A stretch of 55,388 bases of DNA from Pseudomonadota bacterium (GCA_018241765.1 JAFEDD010000027.1:37592-92979); one strand, 5' to 3'. Counted from the first letter of the stretch, positions 19,988 to 32,014 are shown. Numbers and translations: made by a program. Notes: generated by a model not told the origin, from the letters alone.

Positions 19988-21013
19988 TCAGGCGCGGGCG
20001 TCGAGCGCGCGGACGAGATCGCCCACGAAGCCGGGGCCGCGATAGATGAGGCCGGTGTAGATTTGAATCAACGCGGCGCCGAGGTCGAGTTTGCGCAAGG
20101 CGTCGTCCGCGCTCATGATGCCGCCCACACCGATCACCGGCACCCGGCCTGCCGCGGCCTTCACCGCCTGCGCGAGCACGGCGTCGGCGCGACGGGTGAG
20201 CGGCGCGCCGCTGAGGCCGCCGCTTTCGGCGGCGAAGCGATGCCCGGCGACTGCCGTACGATCGATCGTGGTGTTGTTGGCGATGATGGCATCGCCGCCG
20301 GCGTCGATGATGGCAGCGACGATATCGCCGATCATGCCATCGTCGAGATCGGGCGCGATCTTCACGGCCAGTGGGCGTCGCGCGCCGCTGGATTGGCTGA
20401 GCACGCGGTTTTCCTGGGCGAGCGTTCGCACCAACGCGGCGACGGAGTCGGGCGCTTGCAGGTCGCGAAGATTCTTGGTGTTCGGTGAGGAAATGTTGAC
20501 CGTGATGTAGTCCGCCGTCGCGTGGACGGCGCGCAGCGCGATCAGGTAATCCTCCGCCGCGCGTTCGATCGGTGTCAGCGCGTTCTTTCCGATGTTGACG
20601 CCGACCGGAATGCCGATGTTGCGTCGTTGCAGGCGCGGAGCCGCGGCGTCGACGCCGTCGTTGTTGAAGCCCAGGCGGTTGATCAGCGCTTCGTGCTCGG
20701 GCAGCCGAAACATGCGGGGCCGCGGGTTGCCCGGCTGCGCCTTCGGCGTGAGCGTTCCGACTTCGATGAAACCGAAGCCGAGCTGCGCGAGGGAGCTGAG
20801 GTGGGCGGCGTTCTTGTCGAGGCCGGCGGCGAGCCCGACCCGATTGCGAAAGTAGAGCCCCATGACTTCGATGGCGCGCGGCGGTGGCAGCGCGCCGGCG
20901 AAGTGGCGCGCGAGGCCGAGGCTGGCGCCGGCATCGAGCGCCGCGAACGCTGCACAATGCGCCTGTTCGGGGTCCAGCGTGAACAGCAGGGGGCGCAGGA
21001 ACGAATAGCTCAT
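19988..21013 (-). CDS. pyrD: Dihydroorotate dehydrogenase (quinone), class 2
   Basis: A 341-residue FMN enzyme that oxidises dihydroorotate to orotate in pyrimidine synthesis and passes electrons to membrane quinones. The N-terminal helical extension (about 1-40, FLRPLLFTLDPEQAHCAAF) is the membrane-contact module of class 2 enzymes. The catalytic base is Ser176 in NISSPNTKNLRDLQ, matching Ser175 of the E. coli enzyme. Other FMN and substrate segments include GLAAGLDKN, NRLGFNNDG, NNTTIDR and PVIGVGGI. Length matches the family. The start codon is 18 bp from that of the divergent mltB, which leaves almost no room for a 5' leader. Confidence 0.96.
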   Translation of the reverse strand: MSYSFLRPLLFTLDPEQAHCAAFAALDAGASLGLARHFAGALPPPRAIEVMGLYFRNRVGLAAGLDKNAAHLSSLAQLGFGFIEVGTLTPKAQPGNPRPRMFRLPEHEALINRLGFNNDGVDAAAPRLQRRNIGIPVGVNIGKNALTPIERAAEDYLIALRAVHATADYITVNISSPNTKNLRDLQAPDSVAALVRTLAQENRVLSQSSGARRPLAVKIAPDLDDGMIGDIVAAIIDAGGDAIIANNTTIDRTAVAGHRFAAESGGLSGAPLTRRADAVLAQAVKAAAGRVPVIGVGGIMSADDALRKLDLGAALIQIYTGLIYRGPGFVGDLVRALDARA

Positions 21014-21031
21014 GCCGCTATTATCTGCGCC
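21014..21031. promoter_or_regulatory. Shared, overlapping minus-10 elements for pyrD and mltB (possible leaderless starts)
   Basis: The 18-bp spacer between the two start codons holds one AT-rich core. On the plus strand TATTAT (21019-21024) ends seven bases before the mltB ATG. On the minus strand GATAAT (21025-21020) ends six bases before the pyrD ATG. Both distances equal the usual minus-10-to-start-site spacing, so transcription could begin at or next to each ATG. A 4/6 minus-35 match, ATGACG, lies 16 bases upstream for pyrD; the mltB minus-35 is weak. Confidence 0.5.
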
Positions 21032-22060
21032 ATGTTGGGTTCGTCATGGCAGCGCGTCGTCGCGGTGGGTGTGTTCGCGCTGTTCGCGGCAACGCTCCGC
21101 GCGGACGATTTTTCCGCACGTCCCGAGGTGGCGGCATTCAAGGCCGAGCTCGTGCGCGAGCATGGTTTCGATGCGGCAGCGCTCGATGCGCTCTTTGCGC
21201 GCGTGCGTCGCAATGATCGCGTGCTCGCGTTGATGGAGGCGCCCATCAAGGCGCCCGTGCCTTGGTATGTCTATTGGCCACGCCACATCGGTGGCGATCG
21301 GCTCGCGCGCGGAACGGCGTTCATGCGGCAAAACCGCGAGGTGTTCGATCGCGCCGAGGCGGCCTACGGCGTGCCCGCCAGCGTGATCGCCGCGATCATC
21401 GGCGTCGAGACGGTCTACGGTCGCATGACAGGCGATTTTCGCGTCGTCGATTCGCTGGCGACGCTGGCATTCGATTACCCGCGCCGCGAGGCGTATTTCC
21501 GCGAGCAACTGAAGGAGCTTTTGTTGCTTGCGCGCGAACAGCAGAAGTCCCCGTTCGACTACGTTGGATCGTTCGCCGGTGCGATGGGTTGGCCGCAGTT
21601 CATGCCCGGCAGTTGGCGCCGCTGGGCGGTGGACTTCGATGGGGATGGGCGCATCGATCTGTGGCGCTCGGCGCCCGACATCATCGGCTCGGTGGCGTCA
21701 TTTCTTGGCGGGCACGGCTGGCAGCGGGGTGAGCCCGTGATGCTGCCGGTCGCCAAACCCTCGGCGGCGGTGCTGGCCACCTTCGACGGTGGGCTCGCGC
21801 CGCGCAAAACGTTGAAGGAGTACCTCGCCGAGGGCATCCGCATCACCGCCAGGGATGCCGACGTGACGCTGCCAGCGGATGATGCGCAGGTAGGGCTGAT
21901 TTCGCTCGACCGCGCCGACGGCAGCGACGAGTACTGGCTCGCGTTCGAGAATTTCTACGTCATCACGCGCTACAACCGCTCGCGCATGTATGCCTCGAGC
22001 GTGTGGTCGCTGGCGTACGCGCTCCGCGCTGCGTTGACGCCCGCTAAACGGGCACCCTGA
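21032..22060 (+). CDS. mltB: Membrane-bound lytic murein transglycosylase B
   Basis: A 342-residue periplasmic enzyme that cleaves peptidoglycan glycan strands to 1,6-anhydromuropeptides. A signal peptide spans about 1-24 (VGVFALFAATLRA|DDF). It lacks a lipobox cysteine, so it may be soluble, like the Slt35 form. The catalytic Glu126 lies in IIGVETVYGR. FAGAMGWPQFMPGSWRRWAVD with DFDGDGRIDLW is the family core and EF-hand-like loop. It is divergent from pyrD with start codons 18 bp apart and has no Shine-Dalgarno, consistent with leaderless expression. Downstream lies repeat copy B. Confidence 0.93.
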   Translation: MLGSSWQRVVAVGVFALFAATLRADDFSARPEVAAFKAELVREHGFDAAALDALFARVRRNDRVLALMEAPIKAPVPWYVYWPRHIGGDRLARGTAFMRQNREVFDRAEAAYGVPASVIAAIIGVETVYGRMTGDFRVVDSLATLAFDYPRREAYFREQLKELLLLAREQQKSPFDYVGSFAGAMGWPQFMPGSWRRWAVDFDGDGRIDLWRSAPDIIGSVASFLGGHGWQRGEPVMLPVAKPSAAVLATFDGGLAPRKTLKEYLAEGIRITARDADVTLPADDAQVGLISLDRADGSDEYWLAFENFYVITRYNRSRMYASSVWSLAYALRAALTPAKRAP

Positions 22061-22086
22061 GCGGGTCGAGCCCCGCATTTCATCGT

Positions 22087-22208
22087 ATCAACTTTTTTCG
22101 CAAAGCCGCATCCATAACGGGCTTGGCACTTGATTCATCGAAAAGTCGACTTTTCACAAAAACGCGTTGCAATCCCGTTATGGATGCGTCTTTCGGCAAA
22201 AAGTTGAT
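22087..22208. repeat. Palindromic intergenic repeat, copy B (best conserved)
   Basis: A 122-bp palindrome centred exactly at 22147.5. Three perfectly paired concentric blocks are visible. The outer 11 bp are ATCAACTTTTT (22087-22097) with AAAAAGTTGAT (22198-22208). The inner 15 bp are CGCATCCATAACGGG (22107-22121) with its complement at 22174-22188. The central 14-bp palindrome is AAAAGTCGACTTTT (22141-22154). It lies between the convergent mltB and queF genes, where it could also act as a terminator or RNA end-protecting hairpin. No target-site duplication was found directly at its edges. Confidence 0.88.
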
Positions 22209-22266
22209 GCATTGCCGAGCATGGCCATGAGGGCGTCAACGAGCCGCGCGACCGGCAGGGTCATCG

Positions 22267-22707
22267 CTACACGGCGGCGGGATTGGCCAGCCCGAAGCGC
22301 GTCAGATCGACCGTCGGTTTCGGCGTCCACCCCTCGGCCTGATGTTCGGCGACGACGTTGGTGTAGATGCCGCCGCGCACGTTCCAGCGCGCGGTGACGC
22401 GGGCGAAACGCGGAGCGATGGCGCGGACGATCGCGTCGAGCACGTCGTTGGTCACTTTCTCGTGAAAGGCGCCGACGTCGCGGAAGCTCCACATGAACAT
22501 CTTCAGCGCTTTCAGTTCGATGCAGGTGGCATCCGCGATGTACTCGATCGTGAAATGCGCGAAGTCCGGCTGCCCGGTGAGCGGGCAGTGGCAGGTGAAT
22601 TCGGGGATCTGAATGTGAATCAGATAATCCCGACCCGGATGCGGATTTGCGAAGGTGTCGAGGTGGGTTTGTGGTGCCGAGGGCGTCGAGGGTTGGCGTT
22701 CAGACAT
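22267..22707 (-). CDS. queF: NADPH-dependent 7-cyano-7-deazaguanine reductase (QueF, type I)
   Basis: A 146-residue unimodular enzyme that reduces the nitrile preQ0 to preQ1 in queuosine tRNA-modification synthesis. The T-fold motifs are clear. The catalytic Cys41 lies in [10 protein letters not shown], with Asp48 following. ELKALK (64-69) is the QueF signature (form ExKSxK) that binds NADPH and substrate, and FHE (81-83) is also conserved. The length matches the short YkvM/QueF-I class rather than the 280-residue E. coli type. No preQ1 riboswitch-like leader was seen. It is divergent from smc; the 140-bp gap contains the smc promoter. Confidence 0.95.
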   Translation of the reverse strand: MSERQPSTPSAPQTHLDTFANPHPGRDYLIHIQIPEFTCHCPLTGQPDFAHFTIEYIADATCIELKALKMFMWSFRDVGAFHEKVTNDVLDAIVRAIAPRFARVTARWNVRGGIYTNVVAEHQAEGWTPKPTVDLTRFGLANPAAV

Positions 22708-22752
22708 GTTTTTCGTGCAATTTCAAAGGCTTAGGTGGCGCCTTGCAGCACC

Positions 22753-22758
22753 TATAAT
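22753..22758 (+). promoter_or_regulatory. Minus-10 box (TATAAT) of the smc promoter
   Basis: A perfect TATAAT lies 90 bp upstream of the smc ATG in the smc/queF divergent gap. The minus-35 region (TTAGGT, 22731-22736, spacer 16) is a poor match to TTGACA. The predicted transcript would carry a leader of roughly 80 bases and cover smc and probably the genes after it. Confidence 0.55.
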
Positions 22759-22847
22759 CGACTGGATTTTATCGCTGGGCGCGAGGCGACCGAACCGTTT
22801 CCACGGCGCACGGTTGCCCGTCCACTGCTCACCCGTCCCACCGCTCA

Positions 22848-25800
22848 ATGCGCCTTACATCGATCAAGCTCTCCGGGTTCAAGTCCTTCGTCGACCCGAC
22901 CACCATCGCACTGCCCGGGCAACTCGTTGGCATCGTGGGGCCCAATGGCTGCGGCAAGTCCAACGTGATCGACGCGGTGCGCTGGGTGCTGGGTGAAAGC
23001 AAAGCCTCGGCGCTGCGCGGCGAATCGATGGACGACGTGATCTTCAATGGGGGTGGCGAGCGCAAGCCGGTGGCGCGCGCGAGCGTCGAGCTGGTGTTCG
23101 ACAACGCCAGCGGTCGCGCCGCAGGCCAGTGGAGCCAGTACGCCGAGTTGTCCGTCAAGCGCGTCGTGCAGCGTGACGTCGGCTCCAGCTACTACATCAA
23201 CAATCAGGCCGTGCGCCGCCGTGACATCCTCGACGTGTTCCTGGGCACCGGGCTCGGCCCGCGCGCCTACGCGGTGATCGAGCAGGGCATGATCTCGCGC
23301 ATCATCGAGGCCAAGCCGGAAGAGCTGCGCGTATTCCTCGAAGAGGCGGCCGGTGTGTCGCGCTACAAGGAGCGGCGCAAGGAGACCGAGAGCCGCTTGG
23401 GCGACACCCGCGAAAACCTCGCTCGCGTTCACGACATCCAGACCGAGCTCACCTCGCAGGTCGAGCGTCTCGAAGGTCAGGCCAAGGTTGCCGCGCGTTA
23501 CCGCGAGCTGGAAAAGGAAAAGCTCGAAAGCCAGGCGCTGCTGTTCGCGCAGCGGCGCGAAGAGGCGCTCCGACAGCGTGAGTCCGCCGTGCGCGTGCTC
23601 GGCGAGAACGAAACCGCATTGCTGGCCAAAGAGACCGAGGTGCAGGCGCTGGCCACGCAGCTCGAGGCGTTGCGGCAGGACGTGTTCACCCGCAACGACG
23701 CGCAGCACACTGCGCAGGGAGCGTTCTACGAGATCAACTCCGAAGTCACGCGCATCGAGCAGCAGCTCGCGTTCGAGCGCGACCGGGCACAACGCGTGGC
23801 GCAGGAGGTCGAGCAGCGGCAGGCACGCCTCGCGCACGCGCAGGAGCAGGCCGGTCAACTCGAAGAAGCGCTGGCCGACGCCAACGACGCCGTCGCCGTC
23901 GCCTCGGCGAAGCATGTCGAGCAAAAGGAATTCGTCGACACCGCCGGCACTGCGCTGCCACTGGCCGAATCGGCGCTGCGTGCGGCATCCACCGCGCTCT
24001 CCGATGTGCAGCAGGCGATCGGCGCCATCGACAACGATGCGCAGTTGTCGCAACTGAAAAAATCCACGACCGAAAAAAGCATCGCCCAATTGCAGGCACG
24101 GCAACTGCGCCTCACGCAGGAGCGCGAACGCCTCATTGCGCCGGAAGACGCTGAACTGATCGCCATCGATGAGCAGCTCGACGGCGAACGCGCCGAACTC
24201 GAGGCGGCCGAGCAGACTGCGCAGGAGGCGGAGGCCGCCGCCGAGCACGCCGACGAAGAACGCAGTCACCGCCGCGCCGAGCTCGACGTCGCCGCGCGTC
24301 GGCTGAGCGAGCTCAAGGCGCGTGACAGCGCCATCGGCAGCGTGCAGGCGAAGTTCGGCAATCGCGGGGAAGGCCAGTTGCAACGCTGGCTCGACGAACA
24401 CCACGTTCGCGGCGACAAATTCTGGTCGCAACTCAAGGTCGATGCCGGCTGGGAAGATGCGGTGGAAGCCGTGTTGCGCGACCGCCTCAATGCGTTGCCG
24501 CTGGCCTCGCTCGATGATGCGCTGCGCCTGCCGGTGCCGCCGGCACGCTTGACGGTCTACGCCGGCGCGGGCAGCACCGATGCGCGGGCCATCGCTGGCA
24601 ACGTCCTGCTCGCGCACGTCCACGCCACAAGCGCCGCCATCGCAACGTCGGTGGCGCACTGGCTGCATGGCGTGCGCACGGCCGAGACGATGGCGGAGGC
24701 GCTGTCCGCGCGCGCCTCGCTCACTCCGGGTGAGGTCATCGTGACCCGTGAAGGGCATCTGGTCGGCCTCAACAGCATCACCTGGTTCGCGCCCGATGAG
24801 GCCGTGCATGGCGCGATGGCGCGGCAACGCGAACTCAGCGAAATCGCAGCGCAGCTGACCGAGGCGCAGGCCGCGGCGAGCAAGGCCGAAACGGCGTTCA
24901 GCCACGCCGACAAGCGCTATCAGGATTTGCGCGTGCAGGCCACGCAGCAGCGCGGCGCCATCGTCAGCGTCCAGCGCCGCGTGCATAACCTCGAAGTCGA
25001 GCGCATGCAGATCGAGCAGGCGCGAGCGCAGGCGAGCGAACGCACGCAGCAGATTTCCGCCGAACTCGGCGAGATCGGCGAGTCCATCGCCGCCGAACAC
25101 GAGCATGTGCAGGCGCACATCGAGGCCCTCGCGATCAGCGAAGAGAAACGCAGCGCCGCGCATGCCGAACGCGAAGTTCGTCGCGGCGCGCGCAATGAGT
25201 GCGACGTCGCCCTGGTCAAGGCCCGCGAGGTGCTGCGCGGCGCGGAAATCGCGCTGCGTGACGCCATGTACGGCGAACGCGCAGCGCAGGAGCGGGTGCA
25301 GGACCTGTCGCGCCGCATCGCCGCCAATCAGCAGCAAATCAAGGAGCTCGACGCCGACGTCGCGCGCCTGAGCGGAGAACAAAAGAGCATTCTGCTGTCG
25401 CCGCTGGAGGAGGGTTTGCAAGCCCAGCTCAACGTACGCGTCGAACGCGAGGCGGCCTTGAAGCTCGCCCGCGAGGCGGTGGACGCCGCCAACGCCGCGC
25501 TGCGCGAAGCCGACGAGCAACGCCTCAAGCTTGAACAAGAGCTGGAGCCCATTCGCAAGAAGATCGAAGACGCGCGTCTGCGCCAGAACTCCGCCGAGAT
25601 CAACCTGGCGCAGTTCGAAGAGCAACTGGCGGCGCTCAAGGTCGATGCCGACTGGCTGCTCCAGGCGCTCGACCACGCGCCGCGTGCAGCGGAACTGCAA
25701 CGCACGGTGGCGCGGGTCGACGGCGAGATCGCGCAGCTCGGCGCCGTGAACCTCGCCGCGCTGGACGAATTGCAACAGGCCTCCGAGCGCAAGCTCTACC

Positions 25801-26354
25801 TCGATGCGCAGGCGGCCGACTTGGCCGAAGCCGTGCAGACGCTGGAGGACGCGATTCGCCGCATCGACCGCGAAACCCGCGCCCAGTTGCAGGACACCTA
25901 CAACAAGGTCAACGAGCAGTTCGGCCGACTGTTCCCGACGCTGTTCGGCGGCGGGCAGGCGAAGCTGGTGCTGACCGGTGAAGAGATTCTCGACGCCGGC
26001 ATTCAGGTCGTGGCGCAGCCGCCGGGCAAACGAAACTCATCGATCCATCTGCTCTCCGGTGGCGAGAAGGCTTTGACCGCCACGGCCCTCGTGTTCGCGC
26101 TGTTTCAGCTCAATCCCGCCCCGTTTTGCCTGCTGGACGAGGTCGATGCGCCGCTCGATGATCCGAATACCGAGCGCTTCTGCCGATTGGTGCGGGAAAT
26201 GTCGAGCGCAACGCAATTCCTCTTCATCTCGCACAACAAGATCGCCATGGAGATGGCGGAGCAACTGATTGGCGTCACGATGAATGAGCCGGGGGTGTCG
26301 AGGATCGTCGGCGTCGATGTGGCGCAAGCCCTTCGCATGGCAGAGGCTGCCTGA
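22848..26354 (+). CDS. smc: Chromosome segregation protein SMC
   Basis: A 1168-residue condensin ATPase that compacts and helps segregate the chromosome with ScpA and ScpB. Walker A GPNGCGKSNV is at residues 31-40. Two long coiled-coil arms (about 165-480 and 650-1000) flank a hinge around 485-640 (GWEDAVEAVLRDRLNAL, then GEVIVTREGHLVGLNSITWF). The C-terminal head has the ABC signature LSGGEKALTA (about 1068) and Walker B FCLLDEVDAPLDD. Length is typical. No Shine-Dalgarno is seen before the ATG. It opens the smc-zipA-ligA-galU cluster common in Betaproteobacteria. Confidence 0.97.
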   Translation: MRLTSIKLSGFKSFVDPTTIALPGQLVGIVGPNGCGKSNVIDAVRWVLGESKASALRGESMDDVIFNGGGERKPVARASVELVFDNASGRAAGQWSQYAELSVKRVVQRDVGSSYYINNQAVRRRDILDVFLGTGLGPRAYAVIEQGMISRIIEAKPEELRVFLEEAAGVSRYKERRKETESRLGDTRENLARVHDIQTELTSQVERLEGQAKVAARYRELEKEKLESQALLFAQRREEALRQRESAVRVLGENETALLAKETEVQALATQLEALRQDVFTRNDAQHTAQGAFYEINSEVTRIEQQLAFERDRAQRVAQEVEQRQARLAHAQEQAGQLEEALADANDAVAVASAKHVEQKEFVDTAGTALPLAESALRAASTALSDVQQAIGAIDNDAQLSQLKKSTTEKSIAQLQARQLRLTQERERLIAPEDAELIAIDEQLDGERAELEAAEQTAQEAEAAAEHADEERSHRRAELDVAARRLSELKARDSAIGSVQAKFGNRGEGQLQRWLDEHHVRGDKFWSQLKVDAGWEDAVEAVLRDRLNALPLASLDDALRLPVPPARLTVYAGAGSTDARAIAGNVLLAHVHATSAAIATSVAHWLHGVRTAETMAEALSARASLTPGEVIVTREGHLVGLNSITWFAPDEAVHGAMARQRELSEIAAQLTEAQAAASKAETAFSHADKRYQDLRVQATQQRGAIVSVQRRVHNLEVERMQIEQARAQASERTQQISAELGEIGESIAAEHEHVQAHIEALAISEEKRSAAHAEREVRRGARNECDVALVKAREVLRGAEIALRDAMYGERAAQERVQDLSRRIAANQQQIKELDADVARLSGEQKSILLSPLEEGLQAQLNVRVEREAALKLAREAVDAANAALREADEQRLKLEQELEPIRKKIEDARLRQNSAEINLAQFEEQLAALKVDADWLLQALDHAPRAAELQRTVARVDGEIAQLGAVNLAALDELQQASERKLYLDAQAADLAEAVQTLEDAIRRIDRETRAQLQDTYNKVNEQFGRLFPTLFGGGQAKLVLTGEEILDAGIQVVAQPPGKRNSSIHLLSGGEKALTATALVFALFQLNPAPFCLLDEVDAPLDDPNTERFCRLVREMSSATQFLFISHNKIAMEMAEQLIGVTMNEPGVSRIVGVDVAQALRMAEAA

Positions 26355-26404
26355 GTGATGCGCGGGTTTGGCCTTTCGACGTCGCGCGCCGTTGGAGCGA
26401 TGCG

Positions 26405-29726
<3,322 letters not shown>

Positions 29727-29734
29727 GTCTCATC

Positions 29735-30646
29735 GTGACGACCCGTATCCGCAAAGCCGTCTTCCCCGTCGCCGGTCTCGGCACCCGCTTTCTGCCTGCC
29801 ACCAAGGCGATGCCGAAGGAGATGCTGACCGTCGTCGACAAGCCGCTCATTCAGTACGCGGTGGAAGAGGCGGCCGCGGCTGGCATCACCGACATGATCT
29901 TCGTGACGGGCCGCAACAAGCGGGCCATCGAGGATCACTTCGACCGCGCCTACGAACTCGAAAACGAGCTCGAGCGCGCTGGCAAGCAGGCGCTGCTCAA
30001 TGAATTGCAGGCGTCGATCCCGTCCAACATCAATTGCATTTTTCTGCGTCAGGGTGACGCGCTCGGTCTCGGGCACGCGGTGCTTTGCGCGCAGCCGGTC
30101 GTGGGTGACGAGCCCTTCGCGGTGATCCTTGCCGATGAGTTGATTCGCCCGACCTCGGTCGGGACCGGATCGCGCGGAGCGACCGCGCAGCTCGCTTCGG
30201 TGCATTCGCAGTTGTGCGCACGCGGCGGCGGTGTCATCGGCGTGAACTACATGCCGGGCGATTCCATTTCCCGTTACGGCGCGATCAGGATTGCTGCGAC
30301 GGTCAGCCATGATGACGGCGATGCCATGCGCCTTTCCGGATTCGTCGAGAAGCCGAAGGCGGCCGATGCGCCATCGCAATATGGCGCGATCGGCCGTTAC
30401 GTCTTGCCTGCGTCGATCTTCGATTACCTCAAGCGGATACCGAAAGGCGCGAGCGGAGAAATCCAGTTGACCGATGCCATCGCCATGCTTGCTGCTGTCG
30501 AGCCCGTCTTCGCCGTGGAAACGGTCGGTCGCCGCTTCGATTGCGGGACCAAACTGGGCTATCTGGAAGCCACGGTGACGCTGGGGTTGGAGCGCCCGGA
30601 GTTCACCGCCGAGTTCGCCGGCATGCTGCGCGCACTCGTGCAGTAA
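29735..30646 (+). CDS. galU: UTP--glucose-1-phosphate uridylyltransferase
   Basis: A 303-residue enzyme making UDP-glucose from UTP and glucose-1-phosphate. The nucleotide-binding signature is AVFPVAGLGTRFLPATKAMP (about 8-27), with KEMLTVVDKPLIQYAVEEA after it and EKPKAADAPS and GRYVLPASIF later. Length matches the family. The GTG at 29735 gives the usual short N-terminus (VTTRIRKAVFP). A TTG at 29723, overlapping the ligA stop, is the alternative; neither has a clear ribosome site. UDP-glucose is also the precursor of UDP-glucuronate, the substrate of the arn pathway encoded at 41327-48551, though the genes are not adjacent. Confidence 0.95.
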   Translation: MTTRIRKAVFPVAGLGTRFLPATKAMPKEMLTVVDKPLIQYAVEEAAAAGITDMIFVTGRNKRAIEDHFDRAYELENELERAGKQALLNELQASIPSNINCIFLRQGDALGLGHAVLCAQPVVGDEPFAVILADELIRPTSVGTGSRGATAQLASVHSQLCARGGGVIGVNYMPGDSISRYGAIRIAATVSHDDGDAMRLSGFVEKPKAADAPSQYGAIGRYVLPASIFDYLKRIPKGASGEIQLTDAIAMLAAVEPVFAVETVGRRFDCGTKLGYLEATVTLGLERPEFTAEFAGMLRALVQ

Positions 30647-30657
30647 ATTTCCAGCGG

Positions 30658-30686
30658 GTGCAGCGATGCTGCTGCACGGCGCTTTT
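30658..30686 (+). terminator. Possible intrinsic terminator after galU
   Basis: A 7-bp stem, GTGCAGC and GCTGCAC, with a six-base loop lies 12 bases after the galU stop and is followed, after GGCGC, by TTTT. The separation between stem and T-run is longer than ideal, so confidence is moderate. Confidence 0.5.
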
Positions 30687-30772
30687 CGATATGTTGGCGG
30701 CATAAGATTATATCTATGTCATAGGCATGAATTTGTGTAAACTTCACGCATCAAGACTAGGAGGAGTCCGAA

Positions 30773-32008
30773 ATGATGCGCGGAGGAGGCGTCGATATCG
30801 AGGGGCAAACGTGCCCGCGCCAGCGGCGGCGCTGGATGCGTTGGCGTCACGGATTCCTCGCCACCTTCCTTTGCGCTCTCGCTCTCTCGGCCGCTGCCCA
30901 GCAGCCGCTATCGATGCTGGTGGCCATCGAGCCCATCGAAACCGACGCCAACCAGGCCTATGTCCGCGACTACCAGCCGTTGATCCGCCGCCTCGCCGAG
31001 GGTGCGCGCGTCACCATCAATTCCACGCTGTCGCGCGAAATGAGCCGCGAGATGCAGGCGTCGCGCTCGAGTGCTTACGACTTGATGGTGGGGCCTCCGC
31101 ACGTCGTGGGCAGCGCACTTCGTTATCAGTACGAACTGCTCGGCACGTACCCCGGCGATCTCCGTGTCGCCTTCGTTGTCGGGAAGGATTCGCCCATCAA
31201 GAACATCGACGGCCTGAAGGGCACGACCGTCGCGCTGCCCTCCGTTGAGTCCTACGCGGCCTACGTCGGGTTTGGCGAGCTCAACAAGCGGAAGTTCCTG
31301 GCGAAGGATGCCGGAACCACGGTGCGCAATCAAAGCACGCACGAATCGGCACTCTACGCCGTGGAGATCGGGCGTGCCCAGGCGGCCGTCGCCGACGTCG
31401 AGATCGCGAAGGCATGGGCCGCGCGTACCGGCGGCCGCATCATCTACGAATCACCACCGATTCCTGCGATCTCCATCGCGGTGAGCACGGCATTGCCAAA
31501 ACCGTTGCGCGAGCGTCTGCGAGAACGCCTGCTCGATCGCAGCGGCGCCGCTAACCTGTTTGGTCACGCACCGCTGGCGGGAGAGGCCACGACCTTTGCG
31601 TATGTCAACACTTTGACTTACATGACGCCCGCCTTCCTTCCGGGCGCGACCGTGGTCAGTGCGGCGAGGGCGCAGGCGCTGATGGGCGAGGGAGCGCAGC
31701 TCTACGATGTGCGCACCGAAGCGGAGTACAAGCGGATGCACATTCGTGGCGCGAAATTCGTCCCGTACGTCGAGCACAGCAAAAAGGAGATCGGCTTCGA
31801 CCCGAAGCTCGATGTCTTCGATTTCGAGGCGCAAAACATCCCCCACGACAAGCCGCTCGTGTTTGCCTGCAACGGCGAGGAATGCTGGAAGAGCTACAAG
31901 GCCGCAACCCGCGCGATCGCTCTGGGGTATCGTACCGTGTACTGGTTGCGTGGAGGCCTGCCGGAATGGCGTGCGCGCCAACTTCCGGTCGAGTCGGTCA
32001 AGGGCTGA
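30773..32008 (+). CDS. PhnD-like periplasmic binding protein fused to a rhodanese domain
   Basis: A 411-residue exported protein with two modules. After a signal segment (about 24-42, LATFLCALALSAAA|QQP), residues 45-280 match phosphate/phosphonate-type ABC receptors: YDLMVGPPHVVGSALRYQY, LKGTTVALPSVESYAAYVG, then ESALYAVEIGRAQAAVADVE. Residues 293-408 form a rhodanese fold: YDVRTEAEYKRMHIRGAKFV, active-loop Cys366 in FACNGEECWKSYKAA, and VYWLRGGLPEW. The loop has two cysteines (366, 371) and a CW pair, like periplasmic CXXCW rhodaneses. AGGAGGAG before the ATG is a strong ribosome site. No transporter permease is adjacent, so a sensing or sulfur-transfer role is possible. The gene converges on the ABC permease with six bp between stops. 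Confidence 0.78.
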   Translation: MMRGGGVDIEGQTCPRQRRRWMRWRHGFLATFLCALALSAAAQQPLSMLVAIEPIETDANQAYVRDYQPLIRRLAEGARVTINSTLSREMSREMQASRSSAYDLMVGPPHVVGSALRYQYELLGTYPGDLRVAFVVGKDSPIKNIDGLKGTTVALPSVESYAAYVGFGELNKRKFLAKDAGTTVRNQSTHESALYAVEIGRAQAAVADVEIAKAWAARTGGRIIYESPPIPAISIAVSTALPKPLRERLRERLLDRSGAANLFGHAPLAGEATTFAYVNTLTYMTPAFLPGATVVSAARAQALMGEGAQLYDVRTEAEYKRMHIRGAKFVPYVEHSKKEIGFDPKLDVFDFEAQNIPHDKPLVFACNGEECWKSYKAATRAIALGYRTVYWLRGGLPEWRARQLPVESVKG

Positions 32009-32014
32009 ACGGCC

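Noticed and set aside
22075-22215. GCATT on both sides of repeat copy B as a target-site duplication.
   Set aside because: The left copy is several bases away from the element edge, so it does not behave as a true flanking duplication.
22708-22847. Possible preQ1 riboswitch in front of queF.
   Set aside because: No CA-rich pseudoknot-like leader was found on the minus strand; the gap is explained by the smc promoter.
22845-25775. Open frame of about 970 codons antisense to smc.
   Set aside because: It covers the conserved smc gene and has no domain signature or ribosome site; it is a shadow of high third-position GC.
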